Positions 1 through 9,406 of a stretch of DNA of 56,552 bases are shown here, in pieces. Position 1 is the stretch's first letter. Each line of letters begins with the position of its first letter. Under the pieces are notes generated by a model. It saw only the letters and a list, made by a program, of their open reading frames with translations. It was not told the origin of the DNA and did not search any database. A program made the position numbers and the translations under genes. Origin of the DNA: Chara braunii (lineage: Eukaryota > Streptophyta > Charophyceae > Charales > Characeae); assembly GCA_003427395.1 (NCBI GenBank), contig BFEA01000004.1, positions 705,322 through 761,873 on the forward strand, in the 5' to 3' direction.

Positions 1-176
1 GTTTACCGGGCAGTTCTATTTGACGATATATATATATATATATTTTCAGCCTCCTGATGAGTCGGTGAAACTCCAACGAAACAGTTTGTCACAGCCCCTC
101 GTTTGTTGTCCTCTTCTCTCTCTCTGCCCACGGTTTACCGGGCAGTTCTATTTGTGACGATATATATCGTCAAATA

Positions 177-180
<4 letters not shown>
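1..180 (+). repeat. Tandem hammerhead-repeat unit, ribozyme 5' half lost
   Basis: The block from the catalytic CTGATGA (53-59), through helix II and GAAAC, to GTTTACCGGGCAGTTCTATTT is the same sequence found downstream of the hammerhead cores near 7942 and 12250. GTTTACCGGGCAG occurs at position 1 and again at 133, so the window starts inside a direct repeat of about 132 bp. In this copy the strand that should form helix I and the 5' side of helix III is replaced by a TA run, and helix II (GTCGG/CCAAC) carries one mismatch. It is probably not catalytic as it stands. An imperfect palindrome (148-177) and a TA microsatellite (178-226) follow. Whether more units lie to the left cannot be seen. 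Confidence 0.7.

Positions 181-226
<46 letters not shown>
178..226. repeat. TA dinucleotide microsatellite
   Basis: Almost uninterrupted TA repeat directly after the hammerhead-repeat unit, followed by a short GT run. From here to about 1680 I see no gene, RNA or clear mobile element, only AT-rich unique-looking sequence with short T and G homopolymers. Confidence 0.9.
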
Positions 227-229
<3 letters not shown>

Positions 230-1739
230 TGTGTGTGTGAGAGACACAATTCCAAAATTGTTTTTCTTGTGTGATTGAAGTTATATGTGAGTGTGTTTCG
301 AGTTCTTTCGTTCATGAACTTGTTACTGATTTGATGATTTGTCACTGTCAAGATTACTTATCACTTGTTTGGTTGAGTATTATGTCAGAGCCACTGGAAG
401 TGTAGAAAGTTCAGCTTCTATGCTGATTTCCGAGCAGATGGGGAACTTCTCAGCAACCATGAAATTCTTAAACTTCAATACAAGTTGTGCCGAAATCTGT
501 TTGTATCATATTCTGCGTTTGTATAGGCTAGCATACTTGCCCAACCAGAATCTTTGTCAATGCTATGGACCGAACCGCCCTGGGTATTGGAGTGTTTTTT
601 CTTAAACTGACGGTGAGATATCTCTGTGCCTAGAGATATGCCTAAATCCGGCCAGACCTTTTATTTTGGCAATGTCTCACTTGAGCGGAGGTGAAGGTAG
701 ATGGGGGTTGAGGGGGTTGAAGAGTCAAAGGGTGTGAGATGAAGTCATTTTTTGTTTTGCTTTTTATGTCATATTTAATAATAAATATTCAGCATGACTT
801 CTGGCCAAAAGTTGTCTACAACATTAAGGGCACAAAAGTGGATGAGTTTTTTTTTTTTGGGGGGGGCACCTATTTTCGGAGAGGTTCGCCAGACCATTCA
901 GACCAAGCATTGTGCAGATGGCCCGGCTGATAGCCTAGGCATCGCTTGTTTTGTTTGATGGTATCTATGAAATTGGTGGGTGTATTGTTTCAGTGATTAA
1001 GGTTCTTTGTTGGGTGTCACTAGCAAATACTGCTCAGGCTTGTTGTCATAGTACCGAGTAGAAAACCCACCATTGTGGTGCCCTCTGGTATTACAGTGAG
1101 GATCAATACTACGAGTAGGGTTACTTGCCAAGTTGGTACCCATGCCAATACTAGTACGAGTCCAACCGCGTCGGGTATCTGTGTGGGTCATCCTGGTCTT
1201 TTCTTTTCCTAGCGGTCGGCTATTTGATCCCCTAGAGATGTGCCCAAATCTAACCTCAATGTCTTACTTGTGAGGATTTGAGGGGTGTAGATGGGGTTTG
1301 CAGGGGTTGAAAATGACTCAGTGTGAGATGATTTTATTTTATTTTTCCTTCTTTTTTTTCAGTGATTTTCAGCATGATTCAAGTTGTTAGTCAGAATATA
1401 TGAAAGCACTTGAGTTGCAAGGGATGAAAATGGTTAAGTTTTTTTTTTTTTTTTTTTCCCTTGATTGTTTTCAACCTTATCAAACCCTTGTCCAAGTAGG
1501 CCATTTAGTGGGTGCCACTAGAAAAAAATATTTTTTGTCACGGTACCGAGGTGGACACTCACTGTTGAGATGCCATTGAGTAGGGTGCAACGAGGATCTG
1601 AGTGATACAAGGCAAAGTAGATCTCTAGCATTCATGTGAACCAGATGAACAACTTAACCCTTGTGAAACTTACTAAAAAAATATTTAAAAAATCATGCAT
1701 AGTTTTTTTTTCAACATAAAAAAATCAGTTCATTTTTTC

Positions 1740-2215
1740 TGGAAAAATGAACTTTCAGTTTAATTTCAAGCAAACTAAACGAATTCACTTTATCTTTTCC
1801 TTAAAGACAAACTTTCAGTTAAATTTCCCGTTCAGATATGACATTTCAGTTTACCTTTCCGATATGACATTTCAGTTTACCTTTCAGATATGACATTTCA
1901 GTTTACCTTTCCGTTCATAAATTGCATTTCAGTTGAACTTTCCAGCAATAAATCACATTTCCGTTTAAGTATCTGCCCAGAGGGAACATTTCAGTTTAAT
2001 ATCAGTTATATTTTCCAGTCATCTTAAACTGAAACAAAAATATTTCAGTTTTATTTCATGCAAGACATATTATTTCAGTTTGTATTAAACTGAAATGTTA
2101 TGTTGGAATTTTCAAGATTGTTCCCGAACTTTCAGACAAACAATACTTTTCAGTTTATATAGAAAAATGATCTCTATAAACTGAAAATCTCTTGATAAAC
2201 TGAAAGTTTTTCAAA
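1740..2215. repeat. Dense array of TTTCAGTTTA motif in both orientations
   Basis: The 10-mer TTTCAGTTTA or a near version recurs more than a dozen times in under 500 bp. Three copies sit in a near-perfect tandem of about 25 bp (GATATGACATTTCAGTTTAC, 1835-1905). The reverse complement TAAACTGAAA appears several times from about 2030 on, so forward and reverse motifs can pair into small hairpins. Clusters of a short motif in both orientations are typical of transposase-binding subterminal repeats of DNA transposons; that reading is inference, since I could not identify terminal inverted repeats or a target duplication. Confidence 0.6.
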
Positions 2216-3129
2216 GTAGCATGAAAATATTTGAGTTAGCCTTTCCTTCAACTGAACTTTTATGTCTTGAATTTTTCTGTTGCAGCCGCCCGACACCGTG
2301 CTACACAGCTGCATAACATAGCTTTTTTTTTTTTCTTTTTTTTTTGACTTCTTTTTTCTTCTTTGGCTGGGACCTCCAAGTTTTGCACGGCCAGGCCGGA
2401 CGGGCAAATAGGGTGACCCGGGACTGGATGGTAGCCTAGATAGAATACCATTTTTTCTGCAATGTCCTGGTGCGGTTCTGATGCGGAGACTCTGGGACTG
2501 CACTTGGAGGCACCTCACTGGTTTGCACTCAGCTGGCCCTGGGATTGGCCGGTCCCCTAAAACTACACCATGTTCTTCTCGCAAACTCTTTTTGCCTTTC
2601 ACTACCTTCCTACCACTACTCCTAAGAATATATACAGGGGACCCCTGCAAGCATAGGGCCTCGCAAACGGGGTAAATCATGTCGCCCCCCGCCCCAACAG
2701 CGGTAGTCAGAGATCGGGTGACTGTGATACTAGTCCTCCGGATACCCCAATCGGTATTAGCAGGGTCTATGAGGACCAAGACGGGTGTGAGTGCGAGCGT
2801 GAGTGGGTTGTGCGTGCTGTGTGGGAGAGTGTTGGCCAGAGCCTCTGCTGCTACTCCGAGTCAATCAGGGGTGGGCGACGATGAGAGAGCGCAGCTACTG
2901 GCAAAATTGCTCGGTCATTGCTTAGGTTTTTGGAATATGCCGGATCCGATGACTGATTTTCAACAAAAAAAAAAAAAATCCAACCAGCCGAAAAGCGATG
3001 TTGTGGCACAAAAGATGCATAGCGGGTATAGAAAATGCGAGAATGGAAGGAAAGGAAGTAATGGACACGCTAAACATTTTTTCCAAACGGAAACACAGTG
3101 CTCGACGAGTCAATACCACAACTACACTC

Positions 3130-3350
3130 TTAAACCACCAGTACTTGGCCCATACATCAGCCGCGGTGCTGCCGCATTAAGTTTGGCGTTAACACGCCGT
3201 GCCTTTAGGACTTCGGGGTACAGGACCACAATGGATGGAGGTGCCAGCCAAAATGAAAACCAAACGTCCGCGCTGGCGGTTGGTCAAAACTTGGTGCGCC
3301 TTTGCTCTGAGGCTCGGCATCGATAGCTGGGCCAAGTAGTGTTGGTTTAA
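3130..3350. mobile_element. MITE with TTAAACCACCAGTACTTGG ends, copy 1
   Basis: 221-bp element beginning TTAAACCACCAGTACTTGG and ending in its inverted form (CCAAGTAGTGTTGGTTTAA). The interior is GC-rich and about 75% similar to the copy at 4648-4854. No coding capacity. The terminal TTAA/TTA could include the target duplication (TTAA or TWA type), so the superfamily (piggyBac-like or PIF/Harbinger-like) is undecided. Confidence 0.65.
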
Positions 3351-3789
3351 CCATGCATCAGAAATGAGATATAAAAAGAAAAAAAAAAGTTTGTAAATTA
3401 TCGATGGACTAGGCTGGAGATGCAATTGGGGCAAGGCTGGGAAAGGTGGTACTTTGTCCAGGAGGACGAGGTGATGAGACACCCCTCAAAAAGGGTTTTC
3501 ATCTTGTTTCTCATGAATGGTTGGAATCGCCGCCACCTGATGCTCGCCTCCAGCCTCCGGCGGTCTTTGCAGATTTCTTCCCCATGTTCAGAATTGGCTG
3601 GTTTAAATGGAATGGTTTGGGTTTGATGGTTAACTTGAAGAAGGCAAGGGGGTTGAGTTTGTGAAGGAAGACAGGGGGAGACATCCAGACACAATCCTTA
3701 GAGGAGGGTTTTGGCCAGCTAGTGTCACTGCTGGCTCTGGCGGCCATTATTGGGCTGAAGAGCAGCACAACAACCTGAGCAATTTGGAC

Positions 3790-3900
3790 ATCTCAGATGT
3801 ATATGGGACTCTGGACCCGATTTCCAGCAGGTGCCACTCCCTACCAATGATAGACTGAAGTCCAAAACCAAACTGCTAGGTGCTGGGGGCTCATATCACC
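3790..3900. repeat. Dispersed repeat, uninterrupted copy
   Basis: Contains a block (GTATATGGGACTCTGGACCC, then ATTTCCAGCAGGTG and CTCCCTACCAATGATAGACTG) that recurs at 4610-4925, where a MITE splits it, and at 55975-56045. Family unknown; no coding potential seen. Confidence 0.5.
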
Positions 3901-3998
3901 ACTCCTAGATAGGCATCTGCCTTTGAGGGTTCTTAGGTAAGGGGGAGAGGTTACCATTGTTGAGTTTCTCCCGACTGATGCTGGTCCGGAAGCGGTAA

Positions 3999-4049
3999 GT
4001 ATTCAACCTCCTTTTTTTTTTTTTTTTTTTTTTTTGGTATTCAACCTCC
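3999..4049. mobile_element. Poly(T)-only insertion flanked by 13-bp direct repeats
   Basis: GTATTCAACCTCC occurs at 3999-4011 and again at 4037-4049, separated by 24 T and one G. This is what a LINE-type target-primed insertion leaves when only the poly(A) tail (on the minus strand) is copied: a target-site duplication around a bare tail. Confidence 0.7.
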
Positions 4050-4609
4050 TGATTGGGAGACCTTGTTTTTTTTCTGTTTTTTTGTTTAACCACTTGCTCC
4101 AATATATTCGTCGGAACGACATGTGCCGCGAAACGGGCCCAGCATCCCAAAACGATCAACCGAAGGTCATCCATTAGTTGACCCTCCCATTCGTTGTGAT
4201 CCTCGAGTGTGCCATACGGTCCTTGGCCCATCCCTGCAGCCGGAGACTCCCATCGGTACCCAGTCGCCGCAGTATGCCGGATTCCCGAAAGACCACCCCC
4301 CGCCCTTAGCCTCGGAAGGCTTTCATGACCGGCCAGTGTAGACCGGGCGGTCACCGGGGCATGAGGCCTGGGGGTTTCTGACACTCAGGACACCCGGGCA
4401 GGGGAAAAGCAATAGAAAAAGAAGAAAAGAATCATGCAGGGGGGGGGCTCCACCCTCCGCAAGAGGGCGAGAGGAACCCAAATCTTGGGTAACCAGGCAC
4501 CCGCGGAAATGGCCTTGCCCTTTACTCCTTTTTGCCTTATCAGCTGCTTTCCCCCCCCCTTTTTTTGTCGATTGCGAGACTTTCTGCTCTCTTCAGGACC
4601 AGACACCTA

Positions 4610-4925
4610 GGGTCGATGTATGGGACGCTGTACCCGATTTCCAGCACTTAAACCACCAGTACTTGGCCCAGATATCGGCCGCGACGCTTTCCCGTTAATG
4701 CGCCGCGCCTTTAGGGCTTCGGTGTACCGGACCACGATGCCTGGAAGCGCCAGCCAAAAGAAAACTGAAAGTACCACGGCGCTTCGGCAAAAATTGGTGC
4801 GCAGCCCGTTTTCACGGTCGGCATCGATAGCTGGGCCAAGTACTGATCTTTCAACACTGCCCACCAATAGAGTGGAGTCCCAAACCAAGGTGTTAGACTT
4901 GGCCGCTTGTATCACGACTCCTACC
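4610..4925. repeat. Dispersed repeat interrupted by a MITE
   Basis: The left part (4610-4647, ending ATTTCCAGCA) and right part (4855-4925, starting CACTGCCCACCAATAGAG) match the continuous copy at 3790-3900. The TTAAACC MITE of the next entry sits exactly between them, so the MITE inserted later. Confidence 0.55.
4648..4854. mobile_element. MITE with TTAAACC ends, copy 2 (nested)
   Basis: Starts TTAAACCACCAGTACTTGG and ends CCAAGTACTGATCTTTCAA, a partly decayed inverted terminus. The interior aligns with the 3130 copy (conserved GCATCGATAGCTGGGCCAAG near the right end). Inserted inside the 4610-4925 repeat. Confidence 0.65.
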
Positions 4926-5655
4926 ACCCTTCCAAAGGAAATTTCCAAAAAGAAGTTTTCAAAAAGAAAAAAAAAAAACAAGAACAAAAACTTGCAGAAA
5001 GGTCATTGCCCCCTAGCAAGCATACTGGGAAGTCATTGCTGCTTTGAAGCCGGTAGTGTTGTCATAGTAAACATATCCACAGGCCAGTGAGCTGGGGCAA
5101 CGGAGCAAGCACTGGGATATCACATGACAAGGGATGTCCAAGCCTCAGTCTTAACAAACACAAAAGTCTTGATTGCGTCGTATGGCCCATCGTGATCGGA
5201 GGAAGAGACACGACCCATCTTTCCTCCGCAGTGTCTTTCCGCTCGATATCATATAAAGCAGAAGGGGGTGGAGATGTCTTCTATAATAGAATGTCATCGA
5301 TGGATCGATATGTGAATGCGTAAGCTTTGCGATGCACGCAGATGTCGCTGACGCAGTTCGCCAATGAACTGTGCTCCATCCGAATACAGTGCGAGATTGG
5401 TCCGGCATTAGTGCCCATCAGGATACCACCCACCTGATGGCACAGAGTGCAATTCTTTGTAGAGAGGCAAGGACTAGAGACCACAAACTGCGGATGCCAT
5501 TCTATTTCCAACACCGAAAGGGTGTCCGAGCCTTGTGAAGCAACCCACACCCCGAGGTCATGTATATTTGCGCTGCTGACCTACTACCCTGTCGACTACG
5601 TGCCAAAGCATAATCATATGTGTGCTTCACGAACAGCATTTAAGGCATCGCTAAG

Positions 5656-5803
5656 AATCCTATTGTACCAACTGGCCCGGCTCAGTTGGTACGCCCCTGA
5701 ACTGTTGCACTACTACAGACCGGTGTTCGAACTCCACTGCACTAGATGAATAAAAAATTGTGACTTCAACAAAAAAAAAAAAAAAAAAAAAAAATCCTAT
5801 TGT
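5656..5803 (+). mobile_element. tRNA-derived SINE with 11-bp target duplication
   Basis: Body at 5667-5792. A tRNA-like head has an A box (GGCTCAGTTGGTACG) and a B box (GTGTTCGAACTCC), followed by a short tail region and about 23 A. The insertion is bounded by AATCCTATTGT at 5656-5666 and at 5793-5803, a perfect 11-bp target-site duplication. Related copies lie near 13894, 21635 (minus) and 28942. Confidence 0.85.
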
Positions 5804-5885
5804 TTGGCAGGCTACTGTACACTGATGAATACTCCATAATCATTTTCAGTACTGAATTCATTATCCGTGAATTAACATACATGGA

Positions 5886-5970
5886 CGGATGGAGAGGGAT
5901 TCGAACCCCCGATATTTTGTAATATGTCAGTTTTCAAGACTGGTACCTTCAACCACTCAGACATCCATCC
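5886..5970 (-). tRNA. tRNA-Ser(UGA), plant-mitochondrial type (probable NUMT)
   Basis: Read on the minus strand. A perfect 7-bp acceptor stem (GGATGGA/TCCATCC) is followed by D-arm TGTCTGAGTGGTTGAAGG, anticodon loop CTTGAAA with anticodon UGA, a long variable arm typical of class II tRNA-Ser, and a T-arm with GGTTCGAATCC. The discriminator base is G. The start GGATGGATGTCTGAG resembles plant mitochondrial trnS-UGA and not nuclear tRNA-Ser. One mismatch closes the base of the anticodon stem. I infer an organelle-derived copy in the nucleus; neighbouring sequence (about 5805-6130) could belong to the same transfer but I could not confirm it. Confidence 0.75.
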
Positions 5971-6129
5971 AAAGCAAAGACGCCCCTTACGCGTGGCGTT
6001 GCGCCTCGAACGCAATGTGCATTCTGCTCGAGATCTAAAATCACTTTCTCAGCACTCTGCACAATCCAGCAACAACATTCACCACCTTCATAATGACACT
6101 CATTATCCTTTCTGCGGAGAGACCTGATC

Positions 6130-7777
6130 ACACCATGTAGAGCACTGAGCTAAGTACTCGAGAGGCCACTGTTAATCCTTGCAAGAGGCTTATGTGGGGG
6201 GCGGGGGAAGAGGAGGATTATGGACATCTGACACTGAAGGTCAGTGGAGATCGGGAAAGGTTGTTTCGTTGAGTGACTCCAAGATGCACCAAAGAGCAGG
6301 TGGACATAGTGCGCTTTGGGTACAAAGTAGAGAGAAATGAAGGTTGGCAGTGTGCTGATAGCCCCATCGACGCGGGCCATCCTTGATTGAAAAGTGTCTG
6401 GGGAATCTGGGGATTGACAATGCTGGTGCTGATGCATGATTGACAATGCTGATGCTGGATGCTGTGCAAGGTTTATTCGGGCGATAATTGTACGTGTGCA
6501 ATGCATTGGCAGGAGATATTACCATGATGTGCAAGGTTTTCATCGGCTGGTACTACGACAAATTGCTGTGTTGGCACCTCACGAGGCAGCCTGAGAAGGT
6601 CCCTGGTACATTTGACCTAGAGAAATTCTGTTAGGATCTTAACAGAATTGCTGCAAAACATCTACTACACAGCTGCAACAGACTGTCAGCAATTACAGGC
6701 TCGATTGCACGCTGATGCAATGGCTGGCATAAACATGGAAATACGATCATCCAAGGCACGTTTCAGTGCTTTCAGCACATCCACATCCACGACGTCAACA
6801 TTGACGCAGTACTTTCGAGTCTTCGAAGCGAAGGAGAGCCCACAAACGAGGGTCTTGTAAAATGATTTGGTCCACTGTGGCCACATGACCATCAACAATG
6901 TCAGCACACCATGCAAATAATTATCCACAGGATAAAAGTCCGGAGGAGGCACACTGCTCGTTATTTGGAGTGCCACTTTTTGTGGCCATGGCGGAATATT
7001 TGTTCACTTGCCGAATTGGACGCGCAATTGGCTGGTGCTGTCTTTTACCACACACACTTATTTCTCTAACAGCCGGCTGTGGATGTAATTCAACAACCTT
7101 CGGCAATCGTAGGACGCCCCATACTTCTGTAGTGCGAGCAACCCAACCCATGTGAACATGCTTAATGAAATTTCAAATTTCAAATTTCAAATTTAAGAAC
7201 ACCTTGTGCTTAAGAACACCTTGTACTTGTGGAGCAAGCAACCTGATCCATATTCACAAACACATGAAATTTGAGACCGGAGCCTGTACTTGTCATATGC
7301 AGGACCGGAATTCGGCTGCCAGTGGTGAGAATATTGCAAACCACAGATCATGCGCTCCAATTGACACATGTTTGGTGTAAGCTCAACATCAGCAGCCATT
7401 GCAATAAGCAAAGAGCGCCAGGCAAGCATGACTTGGGAGAGTGAGAGATGGATTGCCATTCTGAATTAGCTGCTAGGATCAGCATGCGGTGTAGGGCGGA
7501 ACGCACAACATAAAATGGACAAGAGCGCCAGGCAAGCATGACTTTGGGGCGAACAGTGGAGGGCGGCCTTAGGCATCGCAAACATATCCACCCGCTGCCG
7601 GACGAAAACCCTTCACGAGGAGCGGCCTCATGTGTGAACCGTTGCGGATTGATGCAGCCATCAGCATTAGATAGAGATGGTGGTGTATACATTCCGGGAG
7701 CTGCAATCGTATAGAAAAGCAGTAAACATGTGCATGTGCATTCTGAGAATGATTTTTTCCCTGGTTGCTGGTTCTTA
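6130..7777. other. No gene recognised; small repeats only
   Basis: No coding region, RNA or element could be supported here. It holds a short AAATTTC tandem run (about 7167-7194), a duplicated AAGAACACCTTGTRCTT, and a repeated GAGCGCCAGGCAAGCATGACT (about 7412 and 7523). It lies downstream of the 3' end of the RABH1 gene. Confidence 0.5.
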
Positions 7778-7917
7778 CCCTGGCCCTATGTGACACCCGC
7801 GGCCTAGGCCGCAGGCAATTCGGCCCCTGCGGCCGAAGAGGTCGGCCACAGCCGCAGCAGCCGCCAGGCCCTACTGCGGCCCAATTTTTTTTACAGTGTA
7901 ATCAGTGAGGGGATTCT

Positions 7918-7977
7918 GCAGACTGTTGAGGGTTCAGCCTCCTGATGAGTCGGTGAAGCTCCGACGAAACAGTTTGT
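7918..7977 (+). ncRNA. Type III hammerhead ribozyme, structurally complete
   Basis: All parts of a hammerhead are present. Helix III: GCAGACTGT (7918-7926) pairs with ACAGTTTGT (7969-7977), 9 bp including two G-U. The cleavage base is U at 7927 (NUH = GUU). Helix I: GAGG (7928-7931) with CCTC (7938-7941), loop GTTCAG. Core CTGATGA is at 7942-7948. Helix II: GTCGG (7949-7953) with CCGAC (7961-7965), loop TGAAGCT. Core GAA is at 7966-7968. Helices I and II are closed and helix III is open, the type III topology. Loop I (UUCA) and loop II (UGAA) are perfectly complementary over 4 nt, consistent with the loop-loop contact of fast natural ribozymes. Predicted role: self-cleavage of a transcript of the element just 5' of GAGG. 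Activity is inferred from structure only. Confidence 0.92.
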
Positions 7978-8370
7978 CACAGCCCCTCGTTTGTTGTCCT
8001 CTTCTCTCTCTCTGCCTACGGTTTACCGGGCAGTTCTGTTTGTGACGAATAGGACATATATATATGGGGTTGTAGGGTTTTAAAAGCCCTACAGCCCCTT
8101 TTTTTTTTTTGAATTTGACTTCATTCAAGTTCATTTACAATTTGTAAAAAATGAAAAACGAAAATCGGTTACAAAATAAATAAAAATAAAAAATAAAAGA
8201 AAAGCAGGAATATTACATACATATACATATTTTTTCTTTCACGAGTCCTTAAAATTTTGCCAAAGTACTTGCTTTTCTTCTTCTTCTTCTTCTTCTTCTG
8301 TGCTGTTTGATTGATTGATTGATTGATTATTGATTGATTAGAAAGAAAAAAAAAATTGAACACGCTAGTT

Positions 8371-8446
8371 CGTGTGTGTGTGTGTGTGTGGGCACGCACT
8401 TGTTTGTGCACGCTTCTGTGTATGTGTGTGTCTCTCTGTGTGTGCA

Positions 8447-8480
<34 letters not shown>

Positions 8481-8494
8481 GTGTGGTGTGGTGT

Positions 8495-8529
<35 letters not shown>

Positions 8530-8596
8530 CTGTGCGCGCGCGCATGTGTTTGTGCGCACACGTGTGTGCGTGTGTGTGTTTCCCCGTGTGTGTCCC
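8371..8596. repeat. Long TG/GC-rich microsatellite
   Basis: Compound TG tract with CG and GTGTGG interruptions inside element copy A. It is preceded by a GATT tetranucleotide run (about 8306-8340) and followed by its inverted form AATC (about 8637-8651), so the tract is bracketed by an inverted pair. The long His/Thr/Val/Cys reading frames across it are microsatellite translation and not genes. Confidence 0.9.
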
Positions 8597-9331
8597 CCGC
8601 ATGACGGGTGGAGGGGAGGGAGGACCCCTCCCCCACCAATCAATCAATCAAAAAAACAATCAATTAATCGATGTTTTTTTATTTTAATTTTTTCTATTTT
8701 TTTGTCACACAACCTCCCCCCCCCCCAAATTTCCCTTTTTTTTTTATAGTGGCTTCCGGAGGGGGACGCCATGCGCAGGCAATGCGCGCGCCCCATTTTC
8801 AGGCGTGCGGCTCCGCCTGTGCATGGCGCGTAGCTGCCGGCCTCCTCAGCCGCAGGATCCACGGCCGTGGGGGTCACATAGCCCTGGCCATATACCCTCC
8901 CCCCCCCCCCCTCTCTCTCTCCCCGCATGGTTGGGTCTGTGGTAGGATTTGGGGAGGGATTTAGGGAGGCACAGTGGCAGACACCAGTTCTAACAAATAA
9001 TGAAGACATCCAAACAGAGGGCAAAAGGAAACCAAAAACCAGTCGAATAGGTGAACCCGTGCCTGGTAGCAGTGCGGCGGGAAGAAGACGTTAGAACAAA
9101 CAATAGACGCAAAACCCCCAAGGAATTGCTAAAAGACTTTCAAGGTCGACCTGAGAACAACTCCAGCAGACTTTCAACCACGGGCCACCTCTAAATAAAC
9201 AAAAGATGCACCACCAAAACATACAAAGCAGATAACACCAAAGATGTCATTTCCACGTAGACTCCACACTGCTAACCTAACCTCCGTCTAATCTCGGACC
9301 TCTGATCGAAGCTCCAACTCCACTATCACTG

Positions 9332-9406
9332 CCAAAAATCGGATAAAAACGAAAAACCAAAAATCGGATAAAAACGAAAAACCAAAAATCGGATAAAAAC
9401 GAAAAA
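9332..9406 (+). repeat. Three perfect 25-bp tandem repeats
   Basis: Unit CCAAAAATCGG plus ATAAAAACGAAAAA repeated three times without mismatch. The rest of 8890-10940 shows no gene I can support. The RABH1 3' UTR must end somewhere in this stretch, but I saw no decisive polyadenylation signal. Confidence 0.9.

Larger units (their letters stand above)
7778..8889 (+). mobile_element. HHR-bearing non-autonomous transposon-like element, copy A
   Basis: Element body 7786-8881 (1096 bp). The left end is CTATGTGACACCCGCGGCC and the right end GGCCGTGGGGGTCACATAG, imperfect inverted termini. Direct repeats CCCTGGCC flank it (7778-7785 and 8882-8889): an 8-bp target duplication, as expected for hAT-type DNA transposons. 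Near the left end is the perfect palindrome GCGGCCTAGGCCGC. Inside, in order: a complete hammerhead ribozyme (7918-7977), a conserved GTTTACCGGGCAG block, a GGGTTGTAGGGTTTT/AAAGCCCTACAGCCC hairpin, a TTTGACTTCATT and GAAAAACGAAAATCGGTT block, a CTT run, a long TG tract and a GC-rich right end. No transposase is encoded. Copy B is at 11567-13407. Confidence 0.7.

Noticed and set aside
5823-5835. CTGATGA as another hammerhead core
   Set aside because: No helix II and no GAAA box follow.
8327-8749. Open frames of 80-156 codons rich in His/Thr or Cys/Val
   Set aside because: Translation of the TG microsatellite and its neighbours; no codon bias or domain.
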